DNA of 64,000 bases from Mangrovibacterium lignilyticum. GTDB taxonomy: Bacteria; Bacteroidota; Bacteroidia; Bacteroidales; Prolixibacteraceae. Below, in pieces: positions 48,263 through 57,296 of the stretch. Positions within the stretch are counted from its first letter, which is position 1, and each line of letters opens with the position of its first letter. The notes beneath the pieces were generated by a model. That model had not been told where the DNA came from, did no database searches, and worked only from the letters and a program-made list of their open reading frames with translations. The DNA lies in contig NZ_WKLH01000002.1 in NCBI RefSeq assembly GCF_010882175.1, positions 682,001-746,000 on the forward strand. The letters run 5' to 3'. The position numbers were made by a program, and so were the translations under genes.

Positions 48263-49336
48263 TTACAGCTCCGTTAAACATTCATCTTTGAACTGAAATC
48301 CCCATCCCGGACGATTGTGCGGACGGGCTACTCCATTGACAATCTCAAGCGGATGATCAATCAACGGATCAATCCAGTCGAATGATTCTGCACCCGCTCC
48401 GTTAGGTATCGTACACAACAGCGGAATGTCGTAATCTTTATAGTAATGGGGCAAAACCGGGATGTTGAAACTACCGGCCAATGCCGCGCTATCTCTCCAG
48501 GCTTCAACTCCTCCCAACCGCAAAATATCGGGCTGCCAAATGTCGATGGCATTCCGTTGCAACAACTCCCGCAAGGGCAAGCTTGAGTACTCGCGCTCAC
48601 CCATTGCCAGCGAAACACCAGCCTGATTTTTCAATAACTCGAATCCCTGAAAATCGGCATGGTTAATTGGCTCTTCAAACCAGGTAATCTGCAAATCGCG
48701 GGCAGCGCGTGCCAAAGCCAAGGCCGAGGGAACATCCATGCCCTGGTTGGCATCCATCATGATGTTAATGTCGTTGCCAACGGCCTCTCGCACCAGGCGA
48801 AGACGCTCCATATCTTCCCGCCAGTCGGGTTTGCCGACTTTGATTTTGACCGCCTGAAATCCGCGCGCCTTATAATCGCTCACCTCGCCAATCAATTCTT
48901 CAACAGAATAAGATAGCCAACCTCCGCTGCCGTAAATCGGCACTTCGGTGCGCGAAGCTCCCAGAACTTTCCAGATTGGTTGCCCTAGTGTTTTACACCA
49001 GGCATCCCACATCGCAATATTAAAAGCGGCCTGTGCCCAACGGTTTACACCCTCCAACCCGAAGTATTCGTTCGCATGATTAATTTTCTCAAATACCTTC
49101 ACCGTATTGTATACTTCTTCGCCTAACACCAGCTGCCCAACATCGCGGATCGCTCCGGCGATGGCCTGCGGGCTGTACTGAAAACTGAGCAAATAGGATT
49201 CGCCTACAATTCCCTTCTGGATTTGAATACGCAAAACCAGAAAGGAAATTTCAGTCAGCGTATGAGTCGAGTCCGCAATAGGCTTTTTCAAAGCAGCCTT
49301 CGCCGAATACAGGTTAAAGTTTTTTATTGTTGTCAT
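48263..49336 (-). CDS. Enolase-superfamily enzyme, mandelate-racemase subgroup
   Basis: A 357-residue cytoplasmic enzyme with capping domain and TIM-barrel. All residues of the mandelate-racemase active site are present, at the same numbers as in the Pseudomonas enzyme: Lys164 and Lys166 (VKIKVG), metal ligands Asp195, Glu221 and Glu247, and Asp270, His297 and Glu317. Most bacterial members of this subgroup in sugar loci are acid-sugar dehydratases (for example for L-fuconate, galactonate or rhamnonate). The partner SDR fits an oxidise-then-dehydrate route for L-fucose, L-galactose or a similar sugar. Racemase or epimerase activity remains possible given the near-perfect alignment of positions. 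Confidence 0.88.
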   Translation of the reverse strand: MTTIKNFNLYSAKAALKKPIADSTHTLTEISFLVLRIQIQKGIVGESYLLSFQYSPQAIAGAIRDVGQLVLGEEVYNTVKVFEKINHANEYFGLEGVNRWAQAAFNIAMWDAWCKTLGQPIWKVLGASRTEVPIYGSGGWLSYSVEELIGEVSDYKARGFQAVKIKVGKPDWREDMERLRLVREAVGNDINIMMDANQGMDVPSALALARAARDLQITWFEEPINHADFQGFELLKNQAGVSLAMGEREYSSLPLRELLQRNAIDIWQPDILRLGGVEAWRDSAALAGSFNIPVLPHYYKDYDIPLLCTIPNGAGAESFDWIDPLIDHPLEIVNGVARPHNRPGWGFQFKDECLTEL

Positions 49337-49366
49337 GAACCGGTTCTTATTTCAAGTTCAAAATAT

Positions 49367-51781
49367 TTAGTTACTTTTTAATTCAATTTGAGTTGTCTCC
49401 AAGCCGTCACTACTTGCTGTGACTTTTATCGATCCGGCTTTTTCAGTGCTTTGCACAATCAGCAAACACATGCCGTTAAACGCTTTCCGATAGTTGGCCT
49501 TAAACGGCTCGGTGCTCGCCTGGTAACCATTGTCTACGCCAGCCACAAATCCTTCTCCGTCAACTTTAAAATTGACCAGATTGGCTGCGTCGGGCACCAT
49601 ATTTCCATCCTTGTCAGTCACTTTCACCGTAATGAAAGAAAGGTCGCTTCCGTCTGCATTTATCTCGCTACGATCAGCTATCAACTCAATTTTTGCGGCT
49701 GGACCAGCTGTGCGAATTTCCTGCTCGGCCACTTTTTCGCCGTTTTTATAACTCACTGCTTTAATGCTTCCGGGATGAAACGAAACCCGCCACATCACGT
49801 GGAATTGATCTTTTTCTTTTGATTTCCTGCCTTGAGAAACACCATTCACAAACAGTTCCACCTCGTCGGCATTATTGTAGTAAGCCCACAAATCGACGGT
49901 CTGTCCTTCTGTCCAATTCCAATGTGGGAACAAGTGCAACATTGTCTTATCAGTCCACTCACTTTGATACATGTAGTACACATCTTTCGGGAAACCGCAC
50001 AGGTCGATAATTCCCAAATAGCTGCTACGAGCCGGATACGGGTATGGCAAAGGCTCACCGATATAATCAAAGCCCGACCAAATAAACATGCCCGGGATGA
50101 AGTCGTTGTTCTTCACCACTGCCCAAGTATCTTCGTGGGTTGCCCCCCAATAGGCGATACAGTTGTCGAAGGATGAAGCAGTCAAATCCGGATTTCCGTC
50201 AAAAGGCGCATTGTATGCAGGAGGCCAGATGCGCACGCTGTCTGACGGAAAATCGTAATGTCCGCGGGTCGACAAAGCCGACATATTTTCGGATGCCAGC
50301 ATGCACTCGCCCGGGTAACGATCCGGAAATTTCAAATACTCCTCGTGTTTATAGTTGAAGCTCAGCAAATCCAGTGCGCCGGATTTGTAGAGGTTATTTT
50401 TCTCCGGATCAGTTTCCGTTAAAGCCGCTGTTATTGGTCGAGTCGTGTCCAAAGCTTTAACAATATCAGCCAACTCGCGGGTAATTCGAATACCAGTCGT
50501 ATCAAACTGTTCCGGAATTTCGTTTCCGATACTCCAAACAAAAATTGAAGGGTGGTTTCGATCCCGCAAGATCATATCTTCCAGATCCCGCTTATGCCAT
50601 TCGTCCCAATACAGATGATAGCCTTTCTTGGCTTTCGTTTTCTTCCATTCGTCAAAAGACTCGTCAATCACCAGGAAGCCCATCTTGTCGCACAACTGTA
50701 GTAGTTCAGGTGCCGGCGGATTATGGGCCATGCGAATGCCATTCACTCCCATATCCTTGAGAATCTCCAGTTGGCGCTCCATCGCACGCGTATTTGCAGC
50801 AGCGCCCAAAGCTCCGAGGTCGTGGTGTTGATTGACACCATGGAGCTTGTATGGCTGACCATTCATGAAAAAGCCTTTCTCCGGGGTGAACTCGAACCAA
50901 CGCACACCTAGCGGCGTGTCGTACTCATCCAATACTTTTCCGTCTCCGACAATCTCCGTTTTAACATTGTATAAATTTGGATTTCCGGGCGACCACAAGG
51001 CCGGTTCTTTCAACTCAAAATATTGAGTCAAAGTTGAAATTCCAGTGATCGCCATTAGCGCTGACTCGGCTTTTGCGACTACTGTTCCTCCGCTATCCAA
51101 AACCGATGATTTCACAATCACTTCTTGCTCAAGAGTAGTCGTATTTTCAAGTTGAATATCCAATTTCACTTTCGCCAGTTCAGCCGAAACTTCGGGTGTG
51201 GTCACAAAAGTTCCCCAATGTGCCACATGAACCGGATTCTCTTCAACCAACCAAACATGGCGGTAAATTCCGGAACCGGTGTACCAGCGTGAAGCCGGCT
51301 GAGCCGAATTATCAACCCGAACAACCAGAATATTATCCTCTTCACCGAACTTCAGGAACGGGGTCAAATCATAGCGAAACGAAATATAGCCATAAGGCCG
51401 TTTGCCTAAATGCTGGCCGTTTATCCAAACTTCGCTGTTGCAAAAAACACCGTCAAAATCGATATAGAACTGCTTTTCCGTTGCCGGCTTCACTAGCTGA
51501 AAACTCTTACGATACCAACCAATTCCGGTTGGCAAGGCGCCACCTTCCGTGGTTGCCGGTGCATCCGCGCTAAACTCACCTTCGATGCTCCAGTCGTGCG
51601 GCACATTTAGCTTACGCCAGGCTCCATCGTCGTAGCTGATCTGATAAGCAAGCGAATCGTCGCCCAACATGAATTTCCAGTCTTTATCAAAGCTTTGACG
51701 TTCTGCAATTTTCTTTGGTTGACAACCTCCAAAGGCTGCCACCGCGAAAATAAAAGTGAGTAGTTTAAATCGTTGTTTCAT
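49367..51781 (-). CDS. GH2 family glycosidase (lipoprotein)
   Basis: An 804-residue lipoprotein (lipobox AAFGGC, Cys20). Sugar-binding sandwich (about 30-180), immunoglobulin-like domain (about 185-290), TIM-barrel (about 295-585) with acid/base Glu421 (SIGNEIPE) and nucleophile candidate Glu498 (MLASENMS), then DUF4982-like and further sandwich domains (about 600-804, with IELIADRSEINADGSDLSFI). GH2 members of this shape are beta-galactosidases, beta-glucuronidases or, in RG-II systems, arabinopyranosidases and uronidases. Sequence alone does not fix the substrate. It is one link in the close-packed right-hand operon. Confidence 0.9.
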   Translation of the reverse strand: MKQRFKLLTFIFAVAAFGGCQPKKIAERQSFDKDWKFMLGDDSLAYQISYDDGAWRKLNVPHDWSIEGEFSADAPATTEGGALPTGIGWYRKSFQLVKPATEKQFYIDFDGVFCNSEVWINGQHLGKRPYGYISFRYDLTPFLKFGEEDNILVVRVDNSAQPASRWYTGSGIYRHVWLVEENPVHVAHWGTFVTTPEVSAELAKVKLDIQLENTTTLEQEVIVKSSVLDSGGTVVAKAESALMAITGISTLTQYFELKEPALWSPGNPNLYNVKTEIVGDGKVLDEYDTPLGVRWFEFTPEKGFFMNGQPYKLHGVNQHHDLGALGAAANTRAMERQLEILKDMGVNGIRMAHNPPAPELLQLCDKMGFLVIDESFDEWKKTKAKKGYHLYWDEWHKRDLEDMILRDRNHPSIFVWSIGNEIPEQFDTTGIRITRELADIVKALDTTRPITAALTETDPEKNNLYKSGALDLLSFNYKHEEYLKFPDRYPGECMLASENMSALSTRGHYDFPSDSVRIWPPAYNAPFDGNPDLTASSFDNCIAYWGATHEDTWAVVKNNDFIPGMFIWSGFDYIGEPLPYPYPARSSYLGIIDLCGFPKDVYYMYQSEWTDKTMLHLFPHWNWTEGQTVDLWAYYNNADEVELFVNGVSQGRKSKEKDQFHVMWRVSFHPGSIKAVSYKNGEKVAEQEIRTAGPAAKIELIADRSEINADGSDLSFITVKVTDKDGNMVPDAANLVNFKVDGEGFVAGVDNGYQASTEPFKANYRKAFNGMCLLIVQSTEKAGSIKVTASSDGLETTQIELKSN

Positions 51782-51806
51782 TGGTTTTCCGGTTCGGTTT
51801 GAAAAG

Positions 51807-52931
51807 CTATTTTACGGCTGATTCTTCTGTTGAACTAAAGGTCATCGAGCTTTTGCCCAAGTCTTTTGATGTAGCTAAAGCAATTCCACGATTACCCAAT
51901 TTATCCACAGCATTGTAGAAGTGATAAACCACCCCGTCAACTTGAATCACATAGGCTTTGTGAGCAAACAAATCGTCGTAGCTTTCTGATGGTTCAATCA
52001 GGTGCTGACCATTCCATTCGGTCCAATGCACCAAATCATATGAGGCGGCAAAGCTGTTATAAACAACCGTTTGACCATCGGGCCAATAGGCACGGAAAAA
52101 GAACATCACATAGACATCTCCAATCTTCTGAATTACCGCATCGCCGGTAATACCTTTATGATGATTCAACACAGGCTTGTTGCCAAAGCGTTTCCAGCTG
52201 ACCATATCATCCGAAACAGCCATGCTGATTCGTTCAGCACCGCGATCCGGATTGATGCTGTCACCACGCGCATTGTAATACATCACGAACGGATGCCCCG
52301 TCAGGCGCTCTTTGTCTTCGATTATAAAATTCTTATAGATCGTACTGTTATCGTACCAACGAGCATCTTCATCGTTTGAGGTTATTACCGGCTTTTTCAG
52401 GCGGTCCCACTGGTGTAAAGTAGCCGGATCTTCTTTCGTAAAAGCCATTCCAACCGACAGCAATCCCTTTTCATACCCGGTTGAATTGCCTCCAAAGTAG
52501 CTCATCCAATATTTTCCATCGTAGGTATCAATGCCGTAATCACCACCCCAATCGTAATGAATCAGTGACGGATAGCCCGCTTTTTGATTCACATCCCAAT
52601 CGGTGGTATCCGAGAACTGCATAATCGCTCCTTGCTCGTCCCAATGAATCAGATCGTCACTCAAAGCCAGATGCGTTTCATAACCGCGTCCGTCGAAAAT
52701 GATGTAAGTCATCACCCATTGATCATCGTGACGGAAAATAGTCGGGCAATCCATTTTGTACGAATTGCTATCTGGCACCATGATTAATCCATATTTATAT
52801 GGCGTTTTAACCTCGTTATAAATCTCGTCCATCTTCTGTTGAGACACCGATTCCGGCAATGCTTTCTTTTTGGGCGAGCATGCCACCATTGAAAGCGCTG
52901 CAAGTGCTAATGCGAAAAATGTTCTTTTCAT
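51807..52931 (-). CDS. GH43-like beta-propeller lipoprotein, activity unassigned
   Basis: A 374-residue lipoprotein (lipobox LSMVAC, Cys18). Repeated blade motifs such as ALSDDLIHWDEQG (about 89) and AVSDDMVSWKRFG (about 238) show a five-bladed propeller of the GH43/GH32/GH117/GH130 type. Candidate catalytic carboxylates are Asp61 (MDCPTIF), Asp194 (WYDNSTIY) and Asp264 (GDAVIQ). The GH43 acidic triad is not fully convincing, so I keep the family open. It follows a GH78 gene and precedes a GH2 gene in the operon (about 30-base gaps). Confidence 0.65.
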   Translation of the reverse strand: MKRTFFALALAALSMVACSPKKKALPESVSQQKMDEIYNEVKTPYKYGLIMVPDSNSYKMDCPTIFRHDDQWVMTYIIFDGRGYETHLALSDDLIHWDEQGAIMQFSDTTDWDVNQKAGYPSLIHYDWGGDYGIDTYDGKYWMSYFGGNSTGYEKGLLSVGMAFTKEDPATLHQWDRLKKPVITSNDEDARWYDNSTIYKNFIIEDKERLTGHPFVMYYNARGDSINPDRGAERISMAVSDDMVSWKRFGNKPVLNHHKGITGDAVIQKIGDVYVMFFFRAYWPDGQTVVYNSFAASYDLVHWTEWNGQHLIEPSESYDDLFAHKAYVIQVDGVVYHFYNAVDKLGNRGIALATSKDLGKSSMTFSSTEESAVK

Positions 52932-52961
52932 CTGTCTATTTCATAGCGGTCAATGACCGGT

Positions 52962-55748
52962 TTATTGTTTGATTTTGATTTCAAATTCATAGCTGCCCGA
53001 TTGGATTTCGCAAACCGAGTTTCCGGTCACTTTTTCCTGCAGTTTCATTAGCTCTATGCCATTTTCCGATGGCTGTAAAGCCCGAGCTTCTACCTCACCC
53101 TCAAATGGCAAAATTACTTTAGCCGTGGTATTCACCGGAATTTCTACATGCAACATGAATGAGTCTTCATTCTTTTTCCAATTACTTACGATTGTTCCGT
53201 AAGGTGAGTCGAATGATACATTGGCGTAAGTCAGTTCATCGACAATCTCCGGTTGAATGACAATTGATTTGTAAGCCAATGAATTCTCCGCTTGCCGAAT
53301 GCCACCCAATCCCTGGTAGAACCATTCCATCAAATGGCCAAGCATCAAGTGATTTAGCGATTTTGACGGCAATGCCTGCCAAGACTCAGCCAACGAAGTG
53401 GCTCTCATTTTAAGCTGATAACCATAACCGGGAACATCATCGCGGTTATTCATTTCATAAAGTAATTCCGATTTCCCGAAGCGAGTCAACGCATCAACCA
53501 AATAGTGAAAGCCAACATCACCTGCTGTAATCGCTTTATTATCCACATCTATTTTTGCTACCAGGTTCTCTAAAACTTTTGCCTCATTCGCTTTGTCAAC
53601 CAGACCAAGACTTAGCGGCATGGCCATCGACGTTTGACTTCCGGTAGCATAAATAGCCGAGTCGGGTTTATAAAATTTGTTATTGAAAGCTGCTTTTATC
53701 TTCTGGGCCAATTCTTCGAAATGGTCAGCTTGATCCTTTTTATCCAATTTAGCCGCAACTTTAGCCATCAATTGTGCATCGTAGAAATAGGTAGCGGTCG
53801 CCACTAACGGAACCGGAGTCAGTTGTGCATAGCCCGGCTCGTTGGGACCAACATCGTACCAGTCGCCCAAACCATGCGAAAGAATATTATTATCGGCTTT
53901 ACTTTCCAAATAACTCATGTAACGCTGCATCATTGGCCAGGCCTGAGTCATCACTTCAGCATCACCATACCATTTATAAATCAGCCAGGGTAAAATGATT
54001 GACGCACTTCCCCACTCCGGCGAATCGCGGAAAGCAGCATCGTAATATTCAAAGTTGATGTATTCGGGAACAATGCTTGGCACCAAACCTTTTTCAGTTT
54101 GGGCGTCTTCCATATCGGCAATCAACTTTTGGTAAAGTTTATAAATATCGAAATTGAAGTGCACACTGGTTCCCATCAACTGGGTTTGCTCAATCCAACC
54201 CAATTTTTCGCGGGTTGGGCAATCAGTCATTACCGACTGCAGGTTGCTTTTAATCCCCCAATTGATCAGGTCGAAAGTACGGTTAAATAGCTCGTTTGAA
54301 CATTCGAAAGTCCCTACTTGGGGAGCCGAATTACGGGTGTGTAAGGATTGTATTTTCAATAGAGCCGGTAACTGCGACCGAACAGAATCGGGATGCGCAC
54401 CTTCAATCTGCACATATCGAAAACCAACATAGGAAAACCGAGGTTGCCAGCTTTCTTCGCCTTCGCCATTCAAGGTATATTTATAATAGTATGGAGAACC
54501 ACTACCGCGTTGACTAACAGTGCCATCTTCTTTCAGACTTTCACCTGGAGAGAATTTAACGGTTTGTCCTTTTTCACCTTTCAGCGTTACATCGATAATT
54601 CCAGACGCATTTTGACCAAAATCGTACACCCAAACCGTATCGTTAATCTGCTTGATTGTTATAGGATTGAAAGTCTCCATCACTTTAATCGGATAATTCA
54701 GGTCGGCTTTTAATTGGCCTGCAGGAGACTGGACCAATTTGACAGGTTGCCAAGCTTGATCGTCAAAACTAGCTTTATTCCATCCTGACTGTTCAAGAGT
54801 AGCATCGTAATCTTCACCACCATAAATTCCACTGTAGGTGATTGGAGATGGCGATGTTTTCCAACTATCATCAGAGATAACAGTTTGGATTCGGCCATCG
54901 GCATATTTTAATTGTAGTTTGCAAATCAGCTTCGGAAAACCATAAGCGATAATAAGCTTACGATAGCGCTCGCGATTGTTGTAATGGAACGTATTTCCGA
55001 CAATGGCTCCCAATACATTATCGCCGTTTTGAAGTAATTCTGTTACGTCGTAGCTGTTGTACAAAGCCGTTTTATCGTAATGCGTCCAACCCGGAGCAAG
55101 GAAAGCATCACCAACTTTTTGCCCATTCAGCGAAGCTTCGTATTGCCCTAGGCCACTAACGAAAAGCGTTGCCGAAGCGATCGATTTATCAACCGCAAAT
55201 TCTTTCCGAAACAGCGGTACGATCGCTCTTTCCTCAACCTTATCTTTTGAAACATCACCATAGCCGCTTACTCCTTCGACCAAACGTTTATCAGCGGTTA
55301 ATTCTTCATATCCAATCCATTTGGCACCATCCCAATCAGCTTTATTCGGCAATCCAACCTGAAAAGAGGAAACTTCGCTCCATGCCGACTCGTTCCCTTT
55401 TTCATCCCAAACCTTAACTTTCCAGAAATATCTGTCTCCTGCCTTTAACGCCTCGCCTCCATAAGGGATTAACTGAGCTTGTTTTGATTCGATTTTTCCT
55501 GAATTCCAAACTTGATTGGTCTCCAAATCTTTTGAATCAAAGCCAACCTCAATTTGATAAGCAAATTGATTGGTCCCTCCAAAATCAGATTGCATCTTCC
55601 AACTGAATTGCGGGTGCAGTGTTTCTATCAATGCCAGTCTCACAGAAAAGCCTTCAAGCGAGCACTCCGATACCTCAATACGGTTCTTCGGAGAAGAACA
55701 GGCAAAGAATAAGCTCAGACTAAAAAGGAGAAAAGTTAGTTGTTTCAT
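52962..55748 (-). CDS. GH78 alpha-L-rhamnosidase (lipoprotein)
   Basis: A 928-residue enzyme with a lipobox (LFFAC, Cys17), so it acts at the envelope, unlike the signal-less GH78 at 29777-32500. N-terminal sandwich domains are followed by the (alpha/alpha)6 barrel, with MTDCPTREKLGWIEQTQLMG holding the general acid and TSLAESWQALP the likely base, then a C-terminal beta domain. It is the first gene after the 55749-56087 control region, which carries a LacI-type operator. It therefore probably heads an operon that runs to rhaT at 34392. In the RG-II system a GH78 removes rhamnose from the Kdo-linked chain. Confidence 0.92.
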   Translation of the reverse strand: MKQLTFLLFSLSLFFACSSPKNRIEVSECSLEGFSVRLALIETLHPQFSWKMQSDFGGTNQFAYQIEVGFDSKDLETNQVWNSGKIESKQAQLIPYGGEALKAGDRYFWKVKVWDEKGNESAWSEVSSFQVGLPNKADWDGAKWIGYEELTADKRLVEGVSGYGDVSKDKVEERAIVPLFRKEFAVDKSIASATLFVSGLGQYEASLNGQKVGDAFLAPGWTHYDKTALYNSYDVTELLQNGDNVLGAIVGNTFHYNNRERYRKLIIAYGFPKLICKLQLKYADGRIQTVISDDSWKTSPSPITYSGIYGGEDYDATLEQSGWNKASFDDQAWQPVKLVQSPAGQLKADLNYPIKVMETFNPITIKQINDTVWVYDFGQNASGIIDVTLKGEKGQTVKFSPGESLKEDGTVSQRGSGSPYYYKYTLNGEGEESWQPRFSYVGFRYVQIEGAHPDSVRSQLPALLKIQSLHTRNSAPQVGTFECSNELFNRTFDLINWGIKSNLQSVMTDCPTREKLGWIEQTQLMGTSVHFNFDIYKLYQKLIADMEDAQTEKGLVPSIVPEYINFEYYDAAFRDSPEWGSASIILPWLIYKWYGDAEVMTQAWPMMQRYMSYLESKADNNILSHGLGDWYDVGPNEPGYAQLTPVPLVATATYFYDAQLMAKVAAKLDKKDQADHFEELAQKIKAAFNNKFYKPDSAIYATGSQTSMAMPLSLGLVDKANEAKVLENLVAKIDVDNKAITAGDVGFHYLVDALTRFGKSELLYEMNNRDDVPGYGYQLKMRATSLAESWQALPSKSLNHLMLGHLMEWFYQGLGGIRQAENSLAYKSIVIQPEIVDELTYANVSFDSPYGTIVSNWKKNEDSFMLHVEIPVNTTAKVILPFEGEVEARALQPSENGIELMKLQEKVTGNSVCEIQSGSYEFEIKIKQ

Positions 55749-56087
55749 TAGTTTTAGTTTGTGTTTTCGATCGGTTTTATCGGTCTAAATCCAGCTGCTT
55801 ATTCATGTAAAACGTCATTTTTTGCTCCCTTTGTCAGTAATTCTGAAAATTGAGTCAGTCTTCAGCTTGATGATAAACTTCTAATTTCTAGAAAATTAAT
55901 GATAACGTTTACATTTCGTATATCACTGTATTTGTGATCTTTAATTATAGACAATTATTTTTTAATCTGAAAACGTTACGAACGAATTTGGCCATGTTTT
56001 TTTGATTCGCCACGCTCTATATCGAGCGCATTTTTAGCTGTAGAATTTCAAAATCGAAAGCTCGTTATCATTTATTCCCTATTTATC
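55749..56087 (-). promoter_or_regulatory. Control region of the right-hand enzyme operon
   Basis: A 339-base gap after the GH29 gene and before GH78, with no gene that I can see. AATGATAACGTTTACATT (55898-55915) matches the perfect LacI-type palindrome of 24165-24182 at 16 of 18 positions. Directly next to it on the minus strand is TAATTTTC, a -7-like box in the same relation as in the other two operator-promoters. No TTTG box is at the right distance, so the promoter may depend on an activator or sigma factor. Confidence 0.55.
55898..55915. promoter_or_regulatory. LacI-type operator before GH78 operon
   Basis: It shares the TAACGTTTACATT right side and central CG with the perfect palindrome at 24165. 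The two mismatches lie together in the left half. Confidence 0.65.
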
Positions 56088-57185
56088 CTAGTTTCGACAA
56101 AGTTGATACAACCTTTCACATTCGTTCAGCGCATCAATTTGATGTTGGGGTATGAGTCCTCGCTGATCCGGCGACACATTTAGCAGAAAATTCGCACCTC
56201 TTTCTTCTGCAATCAAGCGCATTCCCAAAACCTCCGCTGCCGAGCGAACGCGCTTGTGTCCTTTCCAAAACCAATTGTAGCAAATGGTGTCGCATACCTC
56301 ACCGGGGATATAATACTCTTCCTCCTCTCCCAGGTAATTTTTTACGGTATACCGGGCATTGTATCCATCACGCGAAGCGGGCAGACCGCGTTCCATCGAC
56401 AACAAGTCGGTTGGCCAGGAATAATCTGTTTTTATTGAATGATTAGGTCCTGCTCCCCCGTTCATCATGATAAGCGTTTCGGGATTAAGGTTTGTAATTT
56501 TTTCGTACACCCGAACACGGTCCTGGTAACTGAGCATACCGGGAATATCTACCCAAACCTCCATAAAGGGACCATAATTAGTGATTAGTTCCTCGATTTG
56601 GTTCAATTGAAATTGCACATAGTTGGCGGTTGTAAATTTGTCTTCCCATTCGACATTTGAGGGCGTGGCTGAACCAAATAAATGATGATTATCCCAACTG
56701 CAATAGTAAAATCCGGCTTTCAGCTGGTATTTTTGGCAAGCGACAACAAACGCCTGTATTACATCGGTCGTATTGCCCGAGTTTCCCACGTGGTAGTCTG
56801 TGTACTGGCTTGGCCACAAACAGTGTCCGGATACATGCTTTGCCGTGAGAATAACATACTTCATCCCAGCATCACGGGCAACTTTCACCCATTGATCCAC
56901 ATCGAGCTCTGTTGGATTATACAATGATGCAGGGTCTTTTCCTGTTCCCAACTCTTCACCTGAAAAAGTGCTCATGCCAAAATGAATGAACATGCCGTAC
57001 TTTAGTTCTTCCCACTTCTTGAGCTGATCCATAGGCAAACGCTGCACAGCTCGCTTGTCAGGAGAAAGATCGGTGCTCTTGGAATCGTATCTACTTTCGG
57101 ATAAAACCGGAATAAAAACACTAGCTGCGCCGGCCGTTAACGCTGACTTTTTGATAAAGTCACGTCGGTTGTAAAATGAAGTCAT
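56088..57185 (-). CDS. GH29 alpha-L-fucosidase-type enzyme with Tat signal
   Basis: A 365-residue enzyme. The N-terminus NRRDFIKKSALTAGAA is a twin-arginine export signal. I start at 57185 (MTSFYN) so that the Tat motif is near the end; the longer frame to 57293 has no support. The GH29 TIM-barrel shows YGMFIHFGMST (63-73), the nucleophile Asp213 (MEVWVDIPG), and RGANFLLNVSPDQRG near the end. The usual active-site stretch KHHDGFALW reads KHVSGHCLW here, a noticeable change beside the substrate pocket, so the sugar may differ from plain fucose (for example methyl-fucose or L-galactose). It directly follows the susD gene. Confidence 0.82.
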   Translation of the reverse strand: MTSFYNRRDFIKKSALTAGAASVFIPVLSESRYDSKSTDLSPDKRAVQRLPMDQLKKWEELKYGMFIHFGMSTFSGEELGTGKDPASLYNPTELDVDQWVKVARDAGMKYVILTAKHVSGHCLWPSQYTDYHVGNSGNTTDVIQAFVVACQKYQLKAGFYYCSWDNHHLFGSATPSNVEWEDKFTTANYVQFQLNQIEELITNYGPFMEVWVDIPGMLSYQDRVRVYEKITNLNPETLIMMNGGAGPNHSIKTDYSWPTDLLSMERGLPASRDGYNARYTVKNYLGEEEEYYIPGEVCDTICYNWFWKGHKRVRSAAEVLGMRLIAEERGANFLLNVSPDQRGLIPQHQIDALNECERLYQLCRN

Positions 57186-57251
57186 GGCGTATTCCGTCAA
57201 AATAAATAATAAAACCTGTAGGCTATAAAACAGATCGTCGATAAAGCATAA

Positions 57252-57275
57252 ACAGAGACCCCGAGAGGTCCCTGT
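57252..57275 (-). other. Hairpin between susD and GH29
   Basis: ACAGAGACC and GGTCCCTGT pair (one mismatch) around CCGAGA. The T run is on the plus-strand side; on the coding strand only TTTATG follows. It could weakly attenuate read-through from susCD to GH29. Confidence 0.4.
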
Positions 57276-57296
57276 TTTTCTAATGCTAATCAAACT

